DNA of 64,000 bases from Ketobacter sp. MCCC 1A13808 (GTDB lineage: Bacteria > Pseudomonadota > Gammaproteobacteria > Pseudomonadales > Ketobacteraceae). Where the stretch lies: assembly GCF_009746715.1 (NCBI RefSeq), contig NZ_VRKW01000003.1:62001-126000 (forward strand), read 5' to 3'. Shown in pieces: positions 1 to 8,813 of this stretch. The notes beneath the pieces were generated by a model. It made no database searches, was not told the origin of the DNA, and was given only the letters and a program-made list of their open reading frames with translations. Positions within the stretch are counted from its first letter, which is position 1, and each line of letters starts with the position of its first letter. The position numbers and the translations under genes are program-made.

Positions 1-270
1 GAACGTGAAAAATTTGCCCAGCTAATAAAAAAAGATCCTCGCAACTATATTGCCCAGCCTACTTTGGGGTTGTCCACGGTGCCGACCTTTATCGATAACC
101 GGATGGAGCCCAGGCATGTGGATTTACGACCGTTTATTCTCAGCGGTGATTACACCTATGTGACTATGGGTGGTTTAACCCGTGTCGCACTGAAGAAAGG
201 ATCGTTAGTCGTTAATTCGTCCCAAGGTGGTGGCAGTAAAGACACCTGGATTGTGGAGGAGGATTCATAA
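1..270 (+). CDS. Circularly permuted ATP-grasp protein, C-terminal end (partial)
   Basis: The reading frame is open from base 1 and stops at 268-270, so only the last 89 residues are visible and the start lies left of the window. The tail carries [21 protein letters not shown] and a QGGGSKDTW stretch, which I recognise as the C-terminus of the circularly permuted ATP-grasp family (COG2308, DUF404/407). Members are thought to form amide bonds in a peptide-like product that has not been characterised. The stop overlaps the start of the next gene by one base (TAATG), so the two are translationally coupled. Family call is good; the substrate is unknown. Confidence 0.8.
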   Translation, partial: EREKFAQLIKKDPRNYIAQPTLGLSTVPTFIDNRMEPRHVDLRPFILSGDYTYVTMGGLTRVALKKGSLVVNSSQGGGSKDTWIVEEDS

Positions 271-1241
271 TGCTAGTGCGTGTAGCGGAAACCTTATACT
301 GGATGGCCCGGTATCTTGAGCGGGCAGAAAACATGGCGCGTCTGATTAACGTCAATACCAACCTGATCCTGGATATTCCGAAAAAGACGGAATTGGGTTG
401 GGAGCCGTTGATCGATATTACCGGCACGCGGGAAATGTATGAGAAGTACTACGACAATTTTGATGAACGCTCGGTGATGAAGTATTTGATCAGTGACGCG
501 GACAGCCCCGTGTCGATAGCGAACTCGTTAAAATGGGCGCGGGATAACGGTCGCACGGTGCGAGACGTTATCCCCAGGGAAGCCTGGGAGCAAATCAACG
601 CGCTGAACCATTATGCCAAAGACCAGCTCAATGTGGCGATGTCGAAGCGTGGACGCTTCAGCTATCTGAACGAAATTATTTTACGTAACCAAACCATCGT
701 GGGTTTGTTGTCCGGCACCGTCAATCGTGATCAGGGTTATGTGTTTGTTCGGCTGGGTCGCAATATTGAACGGGCCGATATGACATCCCGAATTATTGAT
801 GTGCGCTCAGCCAATCTGTTAACGCTGGAAAACGTGGATATGCAGCCATTTGAAAATATCCAGTGGATGAGTGTTTTGAAATCGCTTACCGCCTATCAAA
901 TGTATCGGCAAGCCATGCAAGCACGGGTAAGGCGCAGTGATGTGGTCAAATTTTTGTTTCAATCACAACGATTTCCCCGTTCTATTTTATTCTGTGTCCA
1001 ACAGATGGAGCGATGTGTTAACGAACTTCCGGAGCGGGACAATTCCATGCGAAGGATTCATCACCTGTTGCGAATTCTGAAAAACGCGGAGTTACACGCC
1101 TACGATCAAAGTATGCTGCATGTGTTTATCGACCAGATTCAGATTGAGCTGAGTAGTATTCACGATGCGTTGATGAATCAGTTTTTCCTCAGTGGGCGGG
1201 TGCAACAATCCTCCTCTCAAACCCAGAAGCAGGCTTCCTGA
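270..1241 (+). CDS. Alpha-E domain-containing protein (DUF403)
   Basis: The 323-residue product begins with RVAETLYWMARYLERAENMAR, typical of the all-helical alpha-E family (COG2307). The helical, Arg/Glu-rich sequence continues to the end with no signal peptide or membrane segment, so a cytoplasmic location is expected. The family is nearly always encoded next to a circularly permuted ATP-grasp protein, as here, and the pair is predicted from comparative genomics to work in synthesis of a peptide-like compound. The usual third partner, a transglutaminase-like peptidase, does not follow; the next gene is an unrelated deacylase. The biochemical role is unknown. Confidence 0.88.
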   Translation: MLVRVAETLYWMARYLERAENMARLINVNTNLILDIPKKTELGWEPLIDITGTREMYEKYYDNFDERSVMKYLISDADSPVSIANSLKWARDNGRTVRDVIPREAWEQINALNHYAKDQLNVAMSKRGRFSYLNEIILRNQTIVGLLSGTVNRDQGYVFVRLGRNIERADMTSRIIDVRSANLLTLENVDMQPFENIQWMSVLKSLTAYQMYRQAMQARVRRSDVVKFLFQSQRFPRSILFCVQQMERCVNELPERDNSMRRIHHLLRILKNAELHAYDQSMLHVFIDQIQIELSSIHDALMNQFFLSGRVQQSSSQTQKQAS

Positions 1242-1381
1242 CAACCGGATTCTGCTCCTGCTTAGGCCTTGTTTCTGAATATTTCTTATGCCACATTATC
1301 CTGCTCTGAAAAGCAAGAAGCAGGGTAGTGTGTTATGGGATTTAAAAGCCGGGATATCGGCAAAGCGCAGTGGGAATTGCA

Positions 1382-1849
1382 ATGACCCCCGCTATTGACC
1401 TGGCTAAACAGGCTGGAATTGAACATCGTGTACACCAATACAGCCACGATTCCGGTAGCGCCTCCTATGGTGCCGAGGCCGCTGAAAAGCTTTCTTTGCC
1501 TCCGCAGCAAGTGTTCAAAACCCTGGTTGTTCAACTGGAACCGGCGGAGTTGGTCGTGGCAGTTATTCCGGTGTGCACGCAACTCAACATGAAACGGTTG
1601 GCGAAAGTTGCAGGCGCTAAAAAAGCGGCCATGGCTGACCCAGGGGCCGTACAGCGTTCCAGTGGTTACATAATGGGGGGTGTAAGCCCGCTGGGTCAGA
1701 AAAAAGCCCTGCGCACCTTTATAGACGATTCTGCCAACGGTTTTATTACTGTTTTTGTCAGTGCCGGACGCCGTGGGCTGGAAATTGAATTGAGTTCCGC
1801 GGACTTAAGCCGCCTTACTGATGCTGTCTTTGCCGGATTGTCTTCGTGA
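1382..1849 (+). CDS. ybaK: YbaK/EbsC-type aminoacyl-tRNA deacylase
   Basis: The product (155 residues from the ATG at 1382) matches the YbaK/EbsC family, which hydrolyses Cys-tRNA(Pro) and other mischarged tRNAs in the cytoplasm. Family signatures visible are VFKTLVVQ followed by a central hydrophobic strand, KRLAKVAGAKKAAMADP, and the GYIMGGVSPLGQKK segment that forms the substrate pocket; in E. coli YbaK the equivalent Lys of VFKTL is catalytic. An in-frame GTG at 1370 could add four residues, but a GGGA ribosome site sits 10 bases before the ATG. The stop overlaps the GTG start of the next gene, which suggests coupling. Confidence in family is high. Confidence 0.9.
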   Translation: MTPAIDLAKQAGIEHRVHQYSHDSGSASYGAEAAEKLSLPPQQVFKTLVVQLEPAELVVAVIPVCTQLNMKRLAKVAGAKKAAMADPGAVQRSSGYIMGGVSPLGQKKALRTFIDDSANGFITVFVSAGRRGLEIELSSADLSRLTDAVFAGLSS

Positions 1850-2520
1850 TATTGGTATTGTTGGCGCTATTGCTGCTGGGGCTGATGTTTTATCCTCAAT
1901 ACGCTACCCGAAAACTGCTGCAAAAGCACAATTCGCCCCGCGCGGATTTCCCCGGCACCGGGGGCCAGTTTGCAGAACACCTGATCCAGCGTTTTAAACT
2001 GACGGATGTGTCCACAGAAATAACGGCCTCAGGCGATCATTACGATCCGCAAGCACGTTGTGTTCGACTGAGTAAAGATCACTTCGAAGGAAAATCCCTG
2101 ACTGCGGTGGTGGTCGCCGCCCACGAAGTGGGTCACGCTATTCAGCACCACACCCAATCCAAAGCCCTGTTAACCCGTACGGCGTTAGCCAGATTCGCAT
2201 TCTATGCAGGTAAAGCAGCGCAGGTAGCGCTGGTTGCCACGCCCCTATTGACCGGCGTTTCACCGGGGCTGGCGCGTTTATCGCTGGTCATCGTTGTGGG
2301 CGGTATCCTGATGTCGACTTTGGTTCACCTCATCACATTGCCGGTGGAGTGGGATGCCAGCTTTAATAAAGCAATGCCGGTGTTACGGGAGGGGGACTAT
2401 TTGTCAGCAGACGATCTGGTGAATGCAAAGCGGATTCTGACCGCCTGTGCGATGACCTATGTCAGTGCCTCGCTGGGAAGTTTAGTGGGAGTATTGCGCT
2501 GGGTACGTTGGTTACGCTAA
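1846..2520 (+). CDS. Membrane-anchored neutral zinc metallopeptidase (YugP family)
   Basis: A 224-residue protein with a membrane segment at residues 1-15, the zinc motif HEVGH at 93-97 (two His ligands and the catalytic Glu), two more hydrophobic segments around 120-165, and LPVEWDASFNKA near 170, whose Glu is the likely third metal ligand. This order is that of the YugP/PF04298 membrane peptidases. The active site should lie at the cytoplasmic face near the first helix. The GTG start at 1846 overlaps the ybaK stop by four bases. No physiological substrate is known for the family. Confidence 0.85.
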   Translation: MILVLLALLLLGLMFYPQYATRKLLQKHNSPRADFPGTGGQFAEHLIQRFKLTDVSTEITASGDHYDPQARCVRLSKDHFEGKSLTAVVVAAHEVGHAIQHHTQSKALLTRTALARFAFYAGKAAQVALVATPLLTGVSPGLARLSLVIVVGGILMSTLVHLITLPVEWDASFNKAMPVLREGDYLSADDLVNAKRILTACAMTYVSASLGSLVGVLRWVRWLR

Positions 2521-2562
2521 ACCAACTTCCCCAGCGCGGTCTTTTATCCTGACAAGCCAGCG

Positions 2563-4944
2563 TTACCAGCCTTCATATCGGTTCAGATCGAAGATCCCGG
2601 ACTGCATGGGTCTATGTTGATCCAGGTATTGCGTCATACTGTGAAAGTTTTTCCAGAATTCCGGATTGCTGCGACGGATGCCCCATTGATCAATTAGCTT
2701 TTTACGATCCTGCGGGCTATTAATCGCAATCAGTTGATCAACAAATTCAGGTAGCTGTTTGTGTGAAACGCGGAACAGGTAATTGGGGTAACTGCTCATA
2801 GGGAAATCGACAATAGTGAGTGAGTCAGAGTCTGGCTTGTATCGATCCTCTTCACCCAGCATAAAGGCGACATTGGTGTGAGCGCGATTGCGTATCAGAC
2901 TGTAAATATTAAATTCACCGTCTTCAGCATCCACCCGCAGCACTGTGACTTCCGGTAATTGCTGAATCCCTTTTAATTGTTTGCTGTCTCCTGCAACCAG
3001 AGGTTGCAGCATGGCCACAGTGGATTTTTTTCCTTTGTAATCCGGCGCGCACTCTTCGGAGCGGCAGCGATTGATAGGATCGTCTGCAATCACCGAGTCA
3101 AACTTCTTCAAAACCAGATCAATAAGCTGTTGCTTGACCGGTGACTTTCCGTTGTATTCAATCGCAGACGGGGTTTTGGTATCCAAATCCTGATAACTCA
3201 GATTGGTTTTTATCTCCCCGCTCCCTTCATACCAACTTGCATACAGTTTCTGTCGCTTTTCCGGTGGCAGTAATAGCATAAAATTGGATTCGCCGCCGTT
3301 GCGTATTAAATCAAAGTACAGGCGGGTTTGAGCCTGATGGGAGACACTGCCATACACATTGAAGTTAACCACTAGTTCATAGTAGGTGCGTTCAAACAAC
3401 GGATAATCCATTAGCCATAACGTTTTTGGTGTTCGTCCAATCCAGCCGCGTTCAACAGAGGCACTGTCGTGATGGCGGAATATGCTGAGGAACGCGTTGT
3501 TGTTCTCATTGTCTCCGTCCCAGATATTATCCAGCGTCAGTCCCTTGTCGTAGGCCTCGTGGTATCGCTGGCTGCGCTCTGCACGGTACTGATTGCGTTT
3601 TTCCTGATAACGCAGGTATTCCGTGCCCAAATCCAGAATATCGGATTTCTGACCGGGTAATCCTAATAACGGGGATACTTTTTTCCGATGATCGGGATTA
3701 ACGATGTATTGGTCGTGCTCGGGATCTTCAAACATAACCCAGAACTGATCTCGGATAACATCCGTTGCGATCTGTCCGCGGCAAACCGGTCCGCGGATAA
3801 AGGTGCGGGTGAAATACTCTGCTTCGTCCAGCATAAATTGATAGCGGGCTTTGGCGGGTATTGCTTCGAACGCTAAAAAGGGATTGGAAGAGTCCGTGTA
3901 TGTATAACCAGGCAACTGCTGTACCTGCCAGTCTCCTTCCAGGAACAATTCCTGATAGCGATCCATTCGTTGATCATCAAAACGGTATACGATATGGGTT
4001 TTGTGAATCAGGGTATCGGTAATCGGACGTAACCGGTAATACACTTTGGTTCCGGGTTCGTCGTTAGGCCGGGTCGTGGCAATCACATTGATCGGCTCGG
4101 GTGCCGGATTGGAGGAACGTACCACCTGAAAAAACTGTTTGTTCCTGGCATCGTCTTCAGAGAAATAAAGGTGCGCCAAAAATAAATGCTCAAACAAATA
4201 ACGCGATACCAACTGTGCACGAGGATTCTGTTGATTGAGAAAATCTTCCCACTTTTTTATGTGTTGTTGTTGCGACTTGCTAAGGTCAGCAGCCTGGGCA
4301 TCAAATACAGCGCCTTCTTCCAGCCAGGTGGATAACACTTTGTATTCGGTGTTTGTCAAACCGCTTACACCATAAGGCATGCCACCGGTAGGATGGTCTT
4401 CTGCGTAATCGGCAAATTCGCTGGGCGCCGGGCAGCTGAATTCACGATTGATATCCAGTTTGTATTCGTCATTCAGCGGCTTGTTTTCTTCAACCGGATT
4501 ACTCATGCCCAAAGTAATAAACTCATGAACCAGAGAGCCGGACGAATCCACCCCTTCTTCTGATTGATTCGCCAGCACAGAGTAGAAGCCTTGCTTGCGC
4601 CATTGTTGCGGTGTTTGTGCATCAATGTGCAGGCGGGTTGGTTCGATATCTTCTGTTCGGCTACCGTCATAGACTTTGATCTTACTGGCGCCCCGCTCCA
4701 GTCCTTCGGATGCTTCGAGTTTTAATTGGCAGGGAGCATCGTTGCAGGCATGACAAGCGATACACTTTTGTTCCAATATCGGTTTTACGTCTCGGGTAAA
4801 ATGATAGCTTTGCTGAACCTGAGTAACTCTTGGCACTTCTGTGTAAGTCTGTTCGGAATTACAGCCACCAAGAATAACGACGGCCAATATCAGGCAAGCC
4901 CGGGCAAGCCCCGTTGCAAGTGACCCGGAGATGGGTAGTCTCAT
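2563..4944 (-). CDS. cti: Periplasmic fatty acid cis-trans isomerase
   Basis: The 793-residue product matches the Cti family, which converts cis-unsaturated fatty acids in membrane phospholipids to trans isomers and so rigidifies the membrane quickly under solvent or heat stress. A signal sequence with an LGGC lipobox (Cys28) suggests a lipoprotein. A cytochrome-c-type haem site CIACH is at 61-65, followed by ACNDAPC as in known Cti proteins. Length agrees with the family (about 770-790). An AGGGA ribosome site precedes the ATG. It is a single gene, convergent with the metallopeptidase gene. A 19-base inverted repeat lies 36 bases upstream of the start. Confidence 0.93.
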   Translation of the reverse strand: MRLPISGSLATGLARACLILAVVILGGCNSEQTYTEVPRVTQVQQSYHFTRDVKPILEQKCIACHACNDAPCQLKLEASEGLERGASKIKVYDGSRTEDIEPTRLHIDAQTPQQWRKQGFYSVLANQSEEGVDSSGSLVHEFITLGMSNPVEENKPLNDEYKLDINREFSCPAPSEFADYAEDHPTGGMPYGVSGLTNTEYKVLSTWLEEGAVFDAQAADLSKSQQQHIKKWEDFLNQQNPRAQLVSRYLFEHLFLAHLYFSEDDARNKQFFQVVRSSNPAPEPINVIATTRPNDEPGTKVYYRLRPITDTLIHKTHIVYRFDDQRMDRYQELFLEGDWQVQQLPGYTYTDSSNPFLAFEAIPAKARYQFMLDEAEYFTRTFIRGPVCRGQIATDVIRDQFWVMFEDPEHDQYIVNPDHRKKVSPLLGLPGQKSDILDLGTEYLRYQEKRNQYRAERSQRYHEAYDKGLTLDNIWDGDNENNNAFLSIFRHHDSASVERGWIGRTPKTLWLMDYPLFERTYYELVVNFNVYGSVSHQAQTRLYFDLIRNGGESNFMLLLPPEKRQKLYASWYEGSGEIKTNLSYQDLDTKTPSAIEYNGKSPVKQQLIDLVLKKFDSVIADDPINRCRSEECAPDYKGKKSTVAMLQPLVAGDSKQLKGIQQLPEVTVLRVDAEDGEFNIYSLIRNRAHTNVAFMLGEEDRYKPDSDSLTIVDFPMSSYPNYLFRVSHKQLPEFVDQLIAINSPQDRKKLIDQWGIRRSNPEFWKNFHSMTQYLDQHRPMQSGIFDLNRYEGW

Positions 4945-4979
4945 GCAGTGTCCCTCTGTATCTACATAATGGTAGTGGT

Positions 4980-4998
4980 GATACCAATCATCGGTATC
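4980..4998. promoter_or_regulatory. Inverted repeat upstream of cti, candidate operator
   Basis: GATACC and GGTATC form perfect 6-base arms around a 7-base spacer (AATCATC). It lies 36 bases upstream of the cti start codon, where a regulator could act on the promoter. The regulator is unknown and no second copy was seen nearby. Confidence 0.35.
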
Positions 4999-5322
4999 AA
5001 TAAGCCGCTATTCTAACAGACGGGGCCTGTATTTCGAACGAACATTATTCATCGCTGTTTAATGTGATTTTGACAAAGCACGCACGAAAAAATGTAAAAG
5101 TTACACGATTCCCCTGGTGGGTCCGGTACCGCTTTTTCGGTTTTATACCGGCCTGCCGCCAGAAGCCCTTATGACATACGTTGTGCAGCGATTTTTAATT
5201 GATTTTTATAAACCTGGTACGGGCTTTGCCTTTATATAATCGACGCTCAGTTAAAAGGAATTAGTTTGAGCCGTTACCGATTTAAAGGACTAAATAAACA
5301 TTTAAGTAATGGAGAATGGACA
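4999..5322. other. Intergenic region between cti and csbD-like gene
   Basis: About 320 bases with no convincing gene. It must hold the promoter of the CsbD-like gene: a good -10 hexamer TATAAT is at 5235-5240 with no clear -35, a pattern compatible with a stress sigma factor but not proof of one. Nothing else was recognised. Confidence 0.4.
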
Positions 5323-5520
5323 ATGAATACCGACCAAATTGAAGGTAAGTGGAAACAGTTAAAAGGTAAAGTTAAAGAAAATTGGGGTGAACTGACAGAC
5401 GATGATCTGGACGTCGCCGAAGGTAAACGTGATTATCTGATTGGTAAAATTCAGTCTCGCTACGGTAAGTCCAAAGAAGAAGCGAAGCAGGAAGTAGATA
5501 GCTTCTTCGAGAAGATCTAG
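5323..5520 (+). CDS. CsbD family stress-response protein
   Basis: A 65-residue, highly charged protein starting MNTDQIEGKWKQLKGKVKE and continuing with WGELTDDDLDVAEGKRDYLIGKIQ, a textbook CsbD domain spanning the whole protein. CsbD-like proteins (E. coli YjbJ, Bacillus CsbD) are abundant cytoplasmic proteins induced by general stress; their molecular function is not known. The ATG at 5323 is chosen over upstream in-frame starts because GGAG lies 12 bases before it and the CsbD domain starts at once. A strong intrinsic terminator follows at 5590-5624, so the gene is probably monocistronic. Confidence 0.93.
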   Translation: MNTDQIEGKWKQLKGKVKENWGELTDDDLDVAEGKRDYLIGKIQSRYGKSKEEAKQEVDSFFEKI

Positions 5521-5550
5521 TCTCTATGGTTTGATCTCCGGAAGGTTAGA

Positions 5551-5582
5551 GTGTGCTGTCGTCCGGTCTGACAATGGCACAC
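5551..5582 (+). other. Hairpin in the 3' UTR of the csbD-like gene
   Basis: GTGTGC (5551-5556) pairs with GCACAC (5577-5582), and TGTC (5557-5560) with GACA (5570-5573), leaving a 3-base bulge and a 9-base loop. Together with the terminator just downstream it gives the transcript a structured 3' end. Function unknown. Confidence 0.4.
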
Positions 5583-5589
5583 CGAACTC

Positions 5590-5624
5590 AGAAAAAGGGC
5601 TCTCCTCGGAGGGCCCTTTTTCTG
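5590..5624 (+). terminator. Intrinsic terminator after the csbD-like gene
   Basis: GAAAAAGGGC (5591-5600) pairs with GCCCTTTTTC (5613-5622), with further pairing inside and a run of five T on the right arm. The A-tract on the left arm makes it potentially active on both strands, serving also the convergent gene that ends at 5648. Confidence 0.85.
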
Positions 5625-5647
5625 TCTGGGTTAATCCGTAATGGCGT

Positions 5648-6199
5648 CTACGGGCTTTTGTCTAAAATACCGGTGGCTTTGCCGTCGATACTGGTCTGAT
5701 TTTTTTTCTGCCAGTAGTCCCGGATTCCGGATTGCCCTTTTTTCTCGGCCCAGGCGTTCAATTGAGTACGTTCCCCGACGTAATCCAGATAGGGAACAGC
5801 CATGCCACATGAGGTTTGCACCAGATCAACTTTCAGATCAAAAATTTGCCTTGCACCGGGCTGAGCGGGCAGTTGGCGCGCGAGTATGTCCCATTCCGCC
5901 TCCCCTTGATGGACGCAGGTGGCGGTGCCATAGAGCCTGAGTATCAGAGGATCGCCTGCAAAGGCGTTAAACATCAGAGTCATTCTGGGGTTGTGGTTGA
6001 TATGGGTTGCCGTTTCATTACCACTTCCGGTCACGTTCAACCAGATGACACGGTTCTGATCAACGACTCTAAGGCAGTCCATGCCCTTGGGGGAAACATT
6101 CACGCGCCCATCACTGGCGGCGGTACCCACAAAAAAAACAGGTTGGGATTCAATGAACGCTTTGTGCTTTTCAGCGATCTCGTTAAATTGCTGACCCAT
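5648..6199 (-). CDS. Pyridoxamine 5'-phosphate oxidase-like flavin protein
   Basis: The 183-residue product has the split-barrel fold signature of the pyridoxamine-phosphate-oxidase-like superfamily: QPVFFVGTAASDGRVNVSPKG near the N-terminus, then VIWLNVTGSGNETATHINHNPRMTLMFNAF, where FMN phosphate contacts usually lie. It lacks the C-terminal dimerisation segment of true PdxH, so it is more likely a small FMN- or F420-type reductase or flavin-binding protein of unknown substrate. The start at 6199 has an AAGGAA ribosome site. It stands alone and converges on the csbD-like gene. Confidence 0.85.
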   Translation of the reverse strand: MGQQFNEIAEKHKAFIESQPVFFVGTAASDGRVNVSPKGMDCLRVVDQNRVIWLNVTGSGNETATHINHNPRMTLMFNAFAGDPLILRLYGTATCVHQGEAEWDILARQLPAQPGARQIFDLKVDLVQTSCGMAVPYLDYVGERTQLNAWAEKKGQSGIRDYWQKKNQTSIDGKATGILDKSP

Positions 6200-6425
6200 A
6201 CAAATTCCTTAAAGAGTTAGTCCTTTTGGAAGCCGGATTGGATTATTGCCGACCCTTACATAACAGTCAAAAATAAGGTTTAGTCTATGAAAAACAAGAT
6301 AAAATTTATTTGGTTCCGGGTCCACTGTGAAATATAACCGGGCAACTTTGGGCCCACTGATTTGCAGGTATGCCAGAGATTGTCTATTTTTAAAACAATA
6401 ACAACCATTAATTGGTGAAACCCCT

Positions 6426-7796
6426 GTGACCAGTTTCGATCCATTGGCGGATAAAGCGTATGCTGTCCGGCTTGCTGATTTAGGTGAGACCCGTGAGGTG
6501 ATTGCCTCTGAAGATATTTATAACGACCAGGGCACCCTGCTGATAAAAAAGGGCATGCCGGTTAATAAGAAGATGTCGGAACGTATAATCAGGTTTAAAT
6601 TGCTACGGCCCATCGAATCCTCTATCGATGTTACTGGCAGTGTAGGCGCAAGGGAGCTGTTCCGGGATATTCATTCAGTTTTGGAGCAATGGGCGCCTTT
6701 GCAGACCATGCACGCCAATCTTGGTCTTGAAACCACTCTTAAACAACTCTCCATGTTATTGGCAAAATACCCGGTCTTGCGGCAAAAGTTAACCGTGATG
6801 CAAGAGCAGATGCAGGCACTTTATCGGCAAACCCTGGCTGTCACCTGGTTGAGTATGGCCATTGGATCGCAAATGAAGCTGGATAAAGCGCAGTTGGAGG
6901 AATGTTTCCTAGCCGCGTTGGCCCATGACTTTGGCATGATGCATATCGATCCGGCAGTACTTGAGAAAAAGGAAAAACTAAGCGCGCCGGAATGGCGTCA
7001 AATACAAGCCCACACCGTTATCGGCAAAACCCTGGTTGAAAATATTCCCGGAATGAATCCGCGAGTCGCGCGTATTGTGGTCGAACACCACGAACGTTGC
7101 GACGGCACCGGTTATCCGGCGGGAAAATTTTCAGATAGGTTGACCAAAGAAAGCCAGATAATTGCATTGTCGGACAGTGTCGTCAGTGTTTACCTGAACC
7201 GATACGAGAAATCGGGTAGGACAATACGGGATCTGATGCCGTTTATTCAGGTGAACAGCGAAAGCCATTTCTATGAATGTTACGCAGCCCTTGTGGCGGT
7301 TTTGAAGCAGGGCATGCTGACTGAAATTTCTTTTATCACAAACGATAACGTAACGAAGCAACTAGAGCATCTGGTTAGTAAGAACGATACCCTCAATTAT
7401 CTGCTATCGGCACTCGAAAACGTAGTGACTGAAGTAGGGCAGGAAAATGAACACCGCTTTCTACAAAGTGCGCGTACTATTTTAACGCAGGTTATGAAAA
7501 CGGTGCGGGGGTCAGGTATTCTGGATGAAGGTTATATCCGCTGGATTAAACAAGTGAGCATAGACAAAATCGAGTCTGCGTATCGTGAGGCGGCAGATGT
7601 GCTGATTATGTTGGAAGAGATGGAGTGGCACTTGACGCGGACTATCAAAATTCTGGATAACTTTCTGGATCAGAGCACCGCCATTGAGAACAGTGATAAA
7701 GAAACCATGCGCGCCCGGCTCATCCATTCCAAGTCCGATGCGAAGCAAGAGCATCAAAGCGAAACCGTAGTGGATGAAAAATTCGTGATCAATTGA
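6426..7796 (+). CDS. HD-GYP domain protein, candidate c-di-GMP phosphodiesterase
   Basis: A 456-residue cytoplasmic protein. Residues 1-60 form a DUF3391-like N-terminus (VIASEDIYNDQGTLLIKKG). The HD-GYP domain lies at about 135-280, with HD at 167-168, a conserved His in QAHTVIG near 196, and HHERCDGTGYP at 221-231. The canonical HDxGK Lys is Met here (HDFGM, residue 171), and the region after DSVV diverges from active enzymes. Residues 320-430 are helical and of unknown role. The start is a GTG at 6426 with a weak GGTGAA site. It may hydrolyse or only bind cyclic di-GMP; the altered motif leaves this open. Confidence 0.85.
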   Translation: MTSFDPLADKAYAVRLADLGETREVIASEDIYNDQGTLLIKKGMPVNKKMSERIIRFKLLRPIESSIDVTGSVGARELFRDIHSVLEQWAPLQTMHANLGLETTLKQLSMLLAKYPVLRQKLTVMQEQMQALYRQTLAVTWLSMAIGSQMKLDKAQLEECFLAALAHDFGMMHIDPAVLEKKEKLSAPEWRQIQAHTVIGKTLVENIPGMNPRVARIVVEHHERCDGTGYPAGKFSDRLTKESQIIALSDSVVSVYLNRYEKSGRTIRDLMPFIQVNSESHFYECYAALVAVLKQGMLTEISFITNDNVTKQLEHLVSKNDTLNYLLSALENVVTEVGQENEHRFLQSARTILTQVMKTVRGSGILDEGYIRWIKQVSIDKIESAYREAADVLIMLEEMEWHLTRTIKILDNFLDQSTAIENSDKETMRARLIHSKSDAKQEHQSETVVDEKFVIN

Positions 7797-7847
7797 ATCC
7801 GGCTTATAGGGTATTGCTCGCTCCACCGGAACAATGCTGCGCTGCTT

Positions 7848-8804
7848 TTAAAGCGGGGCCGGATGATTCAGCCGCCACAGTAATATTCTACGCATGATGT
7901 CCGGGTCTTTTTGTGCAACTTTGCGATGCGATTCTGCATCGTGCCAGGACAGCAATCGGGAAATCCAGAAGCGCAAAGCGGCGTAGGCCAGCGTATCCGG
8001 CCACATAGCACGTTCCGCCGGAGTGAATGGCCGATGTTGCTGGTAAGCGCCCATTACTGCATCGTAAAGCGGTCCAATTAATCGTCCTTCCTCATCACTG
8101 CACCAGTCGTTCACCAGTACTGCTAAATCGTAAATCAGCACATCATTGCACGCTTGATAAAAATCGATTATTCCTGTGAGTTTATTTTCTAAAAACAGCG
8201 CATTGTCGTGAAATAAGTCATTGTGCGTAATGCCGTGGGGCAGCGCATCGATGGCGGCTTGATGCCGGGTCCATTTGCTTGTCTGTTCTAATAGCAATTG
8301 ACGGTTTTCGGAATCCAGGATCGGTGACAGAAGCTCAATCGAACGCCGTCGCCATTGTGGCCCGCGCACGTTTTCACGCTGTAATAGAAATTGACCGGAT
8401 GCCAAGTGCATTTTTGCCAGGGCAGTGGCAATCAATTGGCACTGAATCAGGCTGGGTGTTTGCGGATGATGACCGGCGAAACAGGGCACCAATAATGCGG
8501 GTTTGGATTTTAATCTATGTACGGCCAGTTGCTGGTGATCGCGAAAGGGTTTCGGCACCGGAATGCCCTTGTCCGCCAGAAAGCTGGTGAGTTCAACAAA
8601 ATAAGGCAGGGCATCAATAGGGACTTTTTCAAATAAGGTCAACACCAGCTTCCCTGTATTGCCTTTTGCATCTAAGGCAGTGACAAAATAGTTGGTGTTT
8701 TCGATTCCGCTCTCAGTGGCTTTGAGTTCAACCAGGTCATGCCAGCCAAAGCGCTGGATAAAGCGCTGAACGTCGGCTTGGCTGAGTGCAGTGTAAACGG
8801 CCAT
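7848..8804 (-). CDS. thrB: Homoserine kinase, APH-fold type
   Basis: The 318-residue product is the aminoglycoside-phosphotransferase-fold homoserine kinase (ThrB type II of pseudomonads), which phosphorylates L-homoserine in threonine biosynthesis. Visible signatures are ESGIENTNYFV (nucleotide loop), GITHNDLFHDNALF (catalytic loop with Asp) and TGIIDFYQACND (metal-binding Asp). Length matches the family (about 316). It starts 9 bases after the stop of the DUF2782 gene, the conserved arrangement seen in Pseudomonas relatives, so the two form an operon. Confidence 0.93.
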   Translation of the reverse strand: MAVYTALSQADVQRFIQRFGWHDLVELKATESGIENTNYFVTALDAKGNTGKLVLTLFEKVPIDALPYFVELTSFLADKGIPVPKPFRDHQQLAVHRLKSKPALLVPCFAGHHPQTPSLIQCQLIATALAKMHLASGQFLLQRENVRGPQWRRRSIELLSPILDSENRQLLLEQTSKWTRHQAAIDALPHGITHNDLFHDNALFLENKLTGIIDFYQACNDVLIYDLAVLVNDWCSDEEGRLIGPLYDAVMGAYQQHRPFTPAERAMWPDTLAYAALRFWISRLLSWHDAESHRKVAQKDPDIMRRILLWRLNHPAPL

Positions 8805-8813
8805 GGGGTCGGT

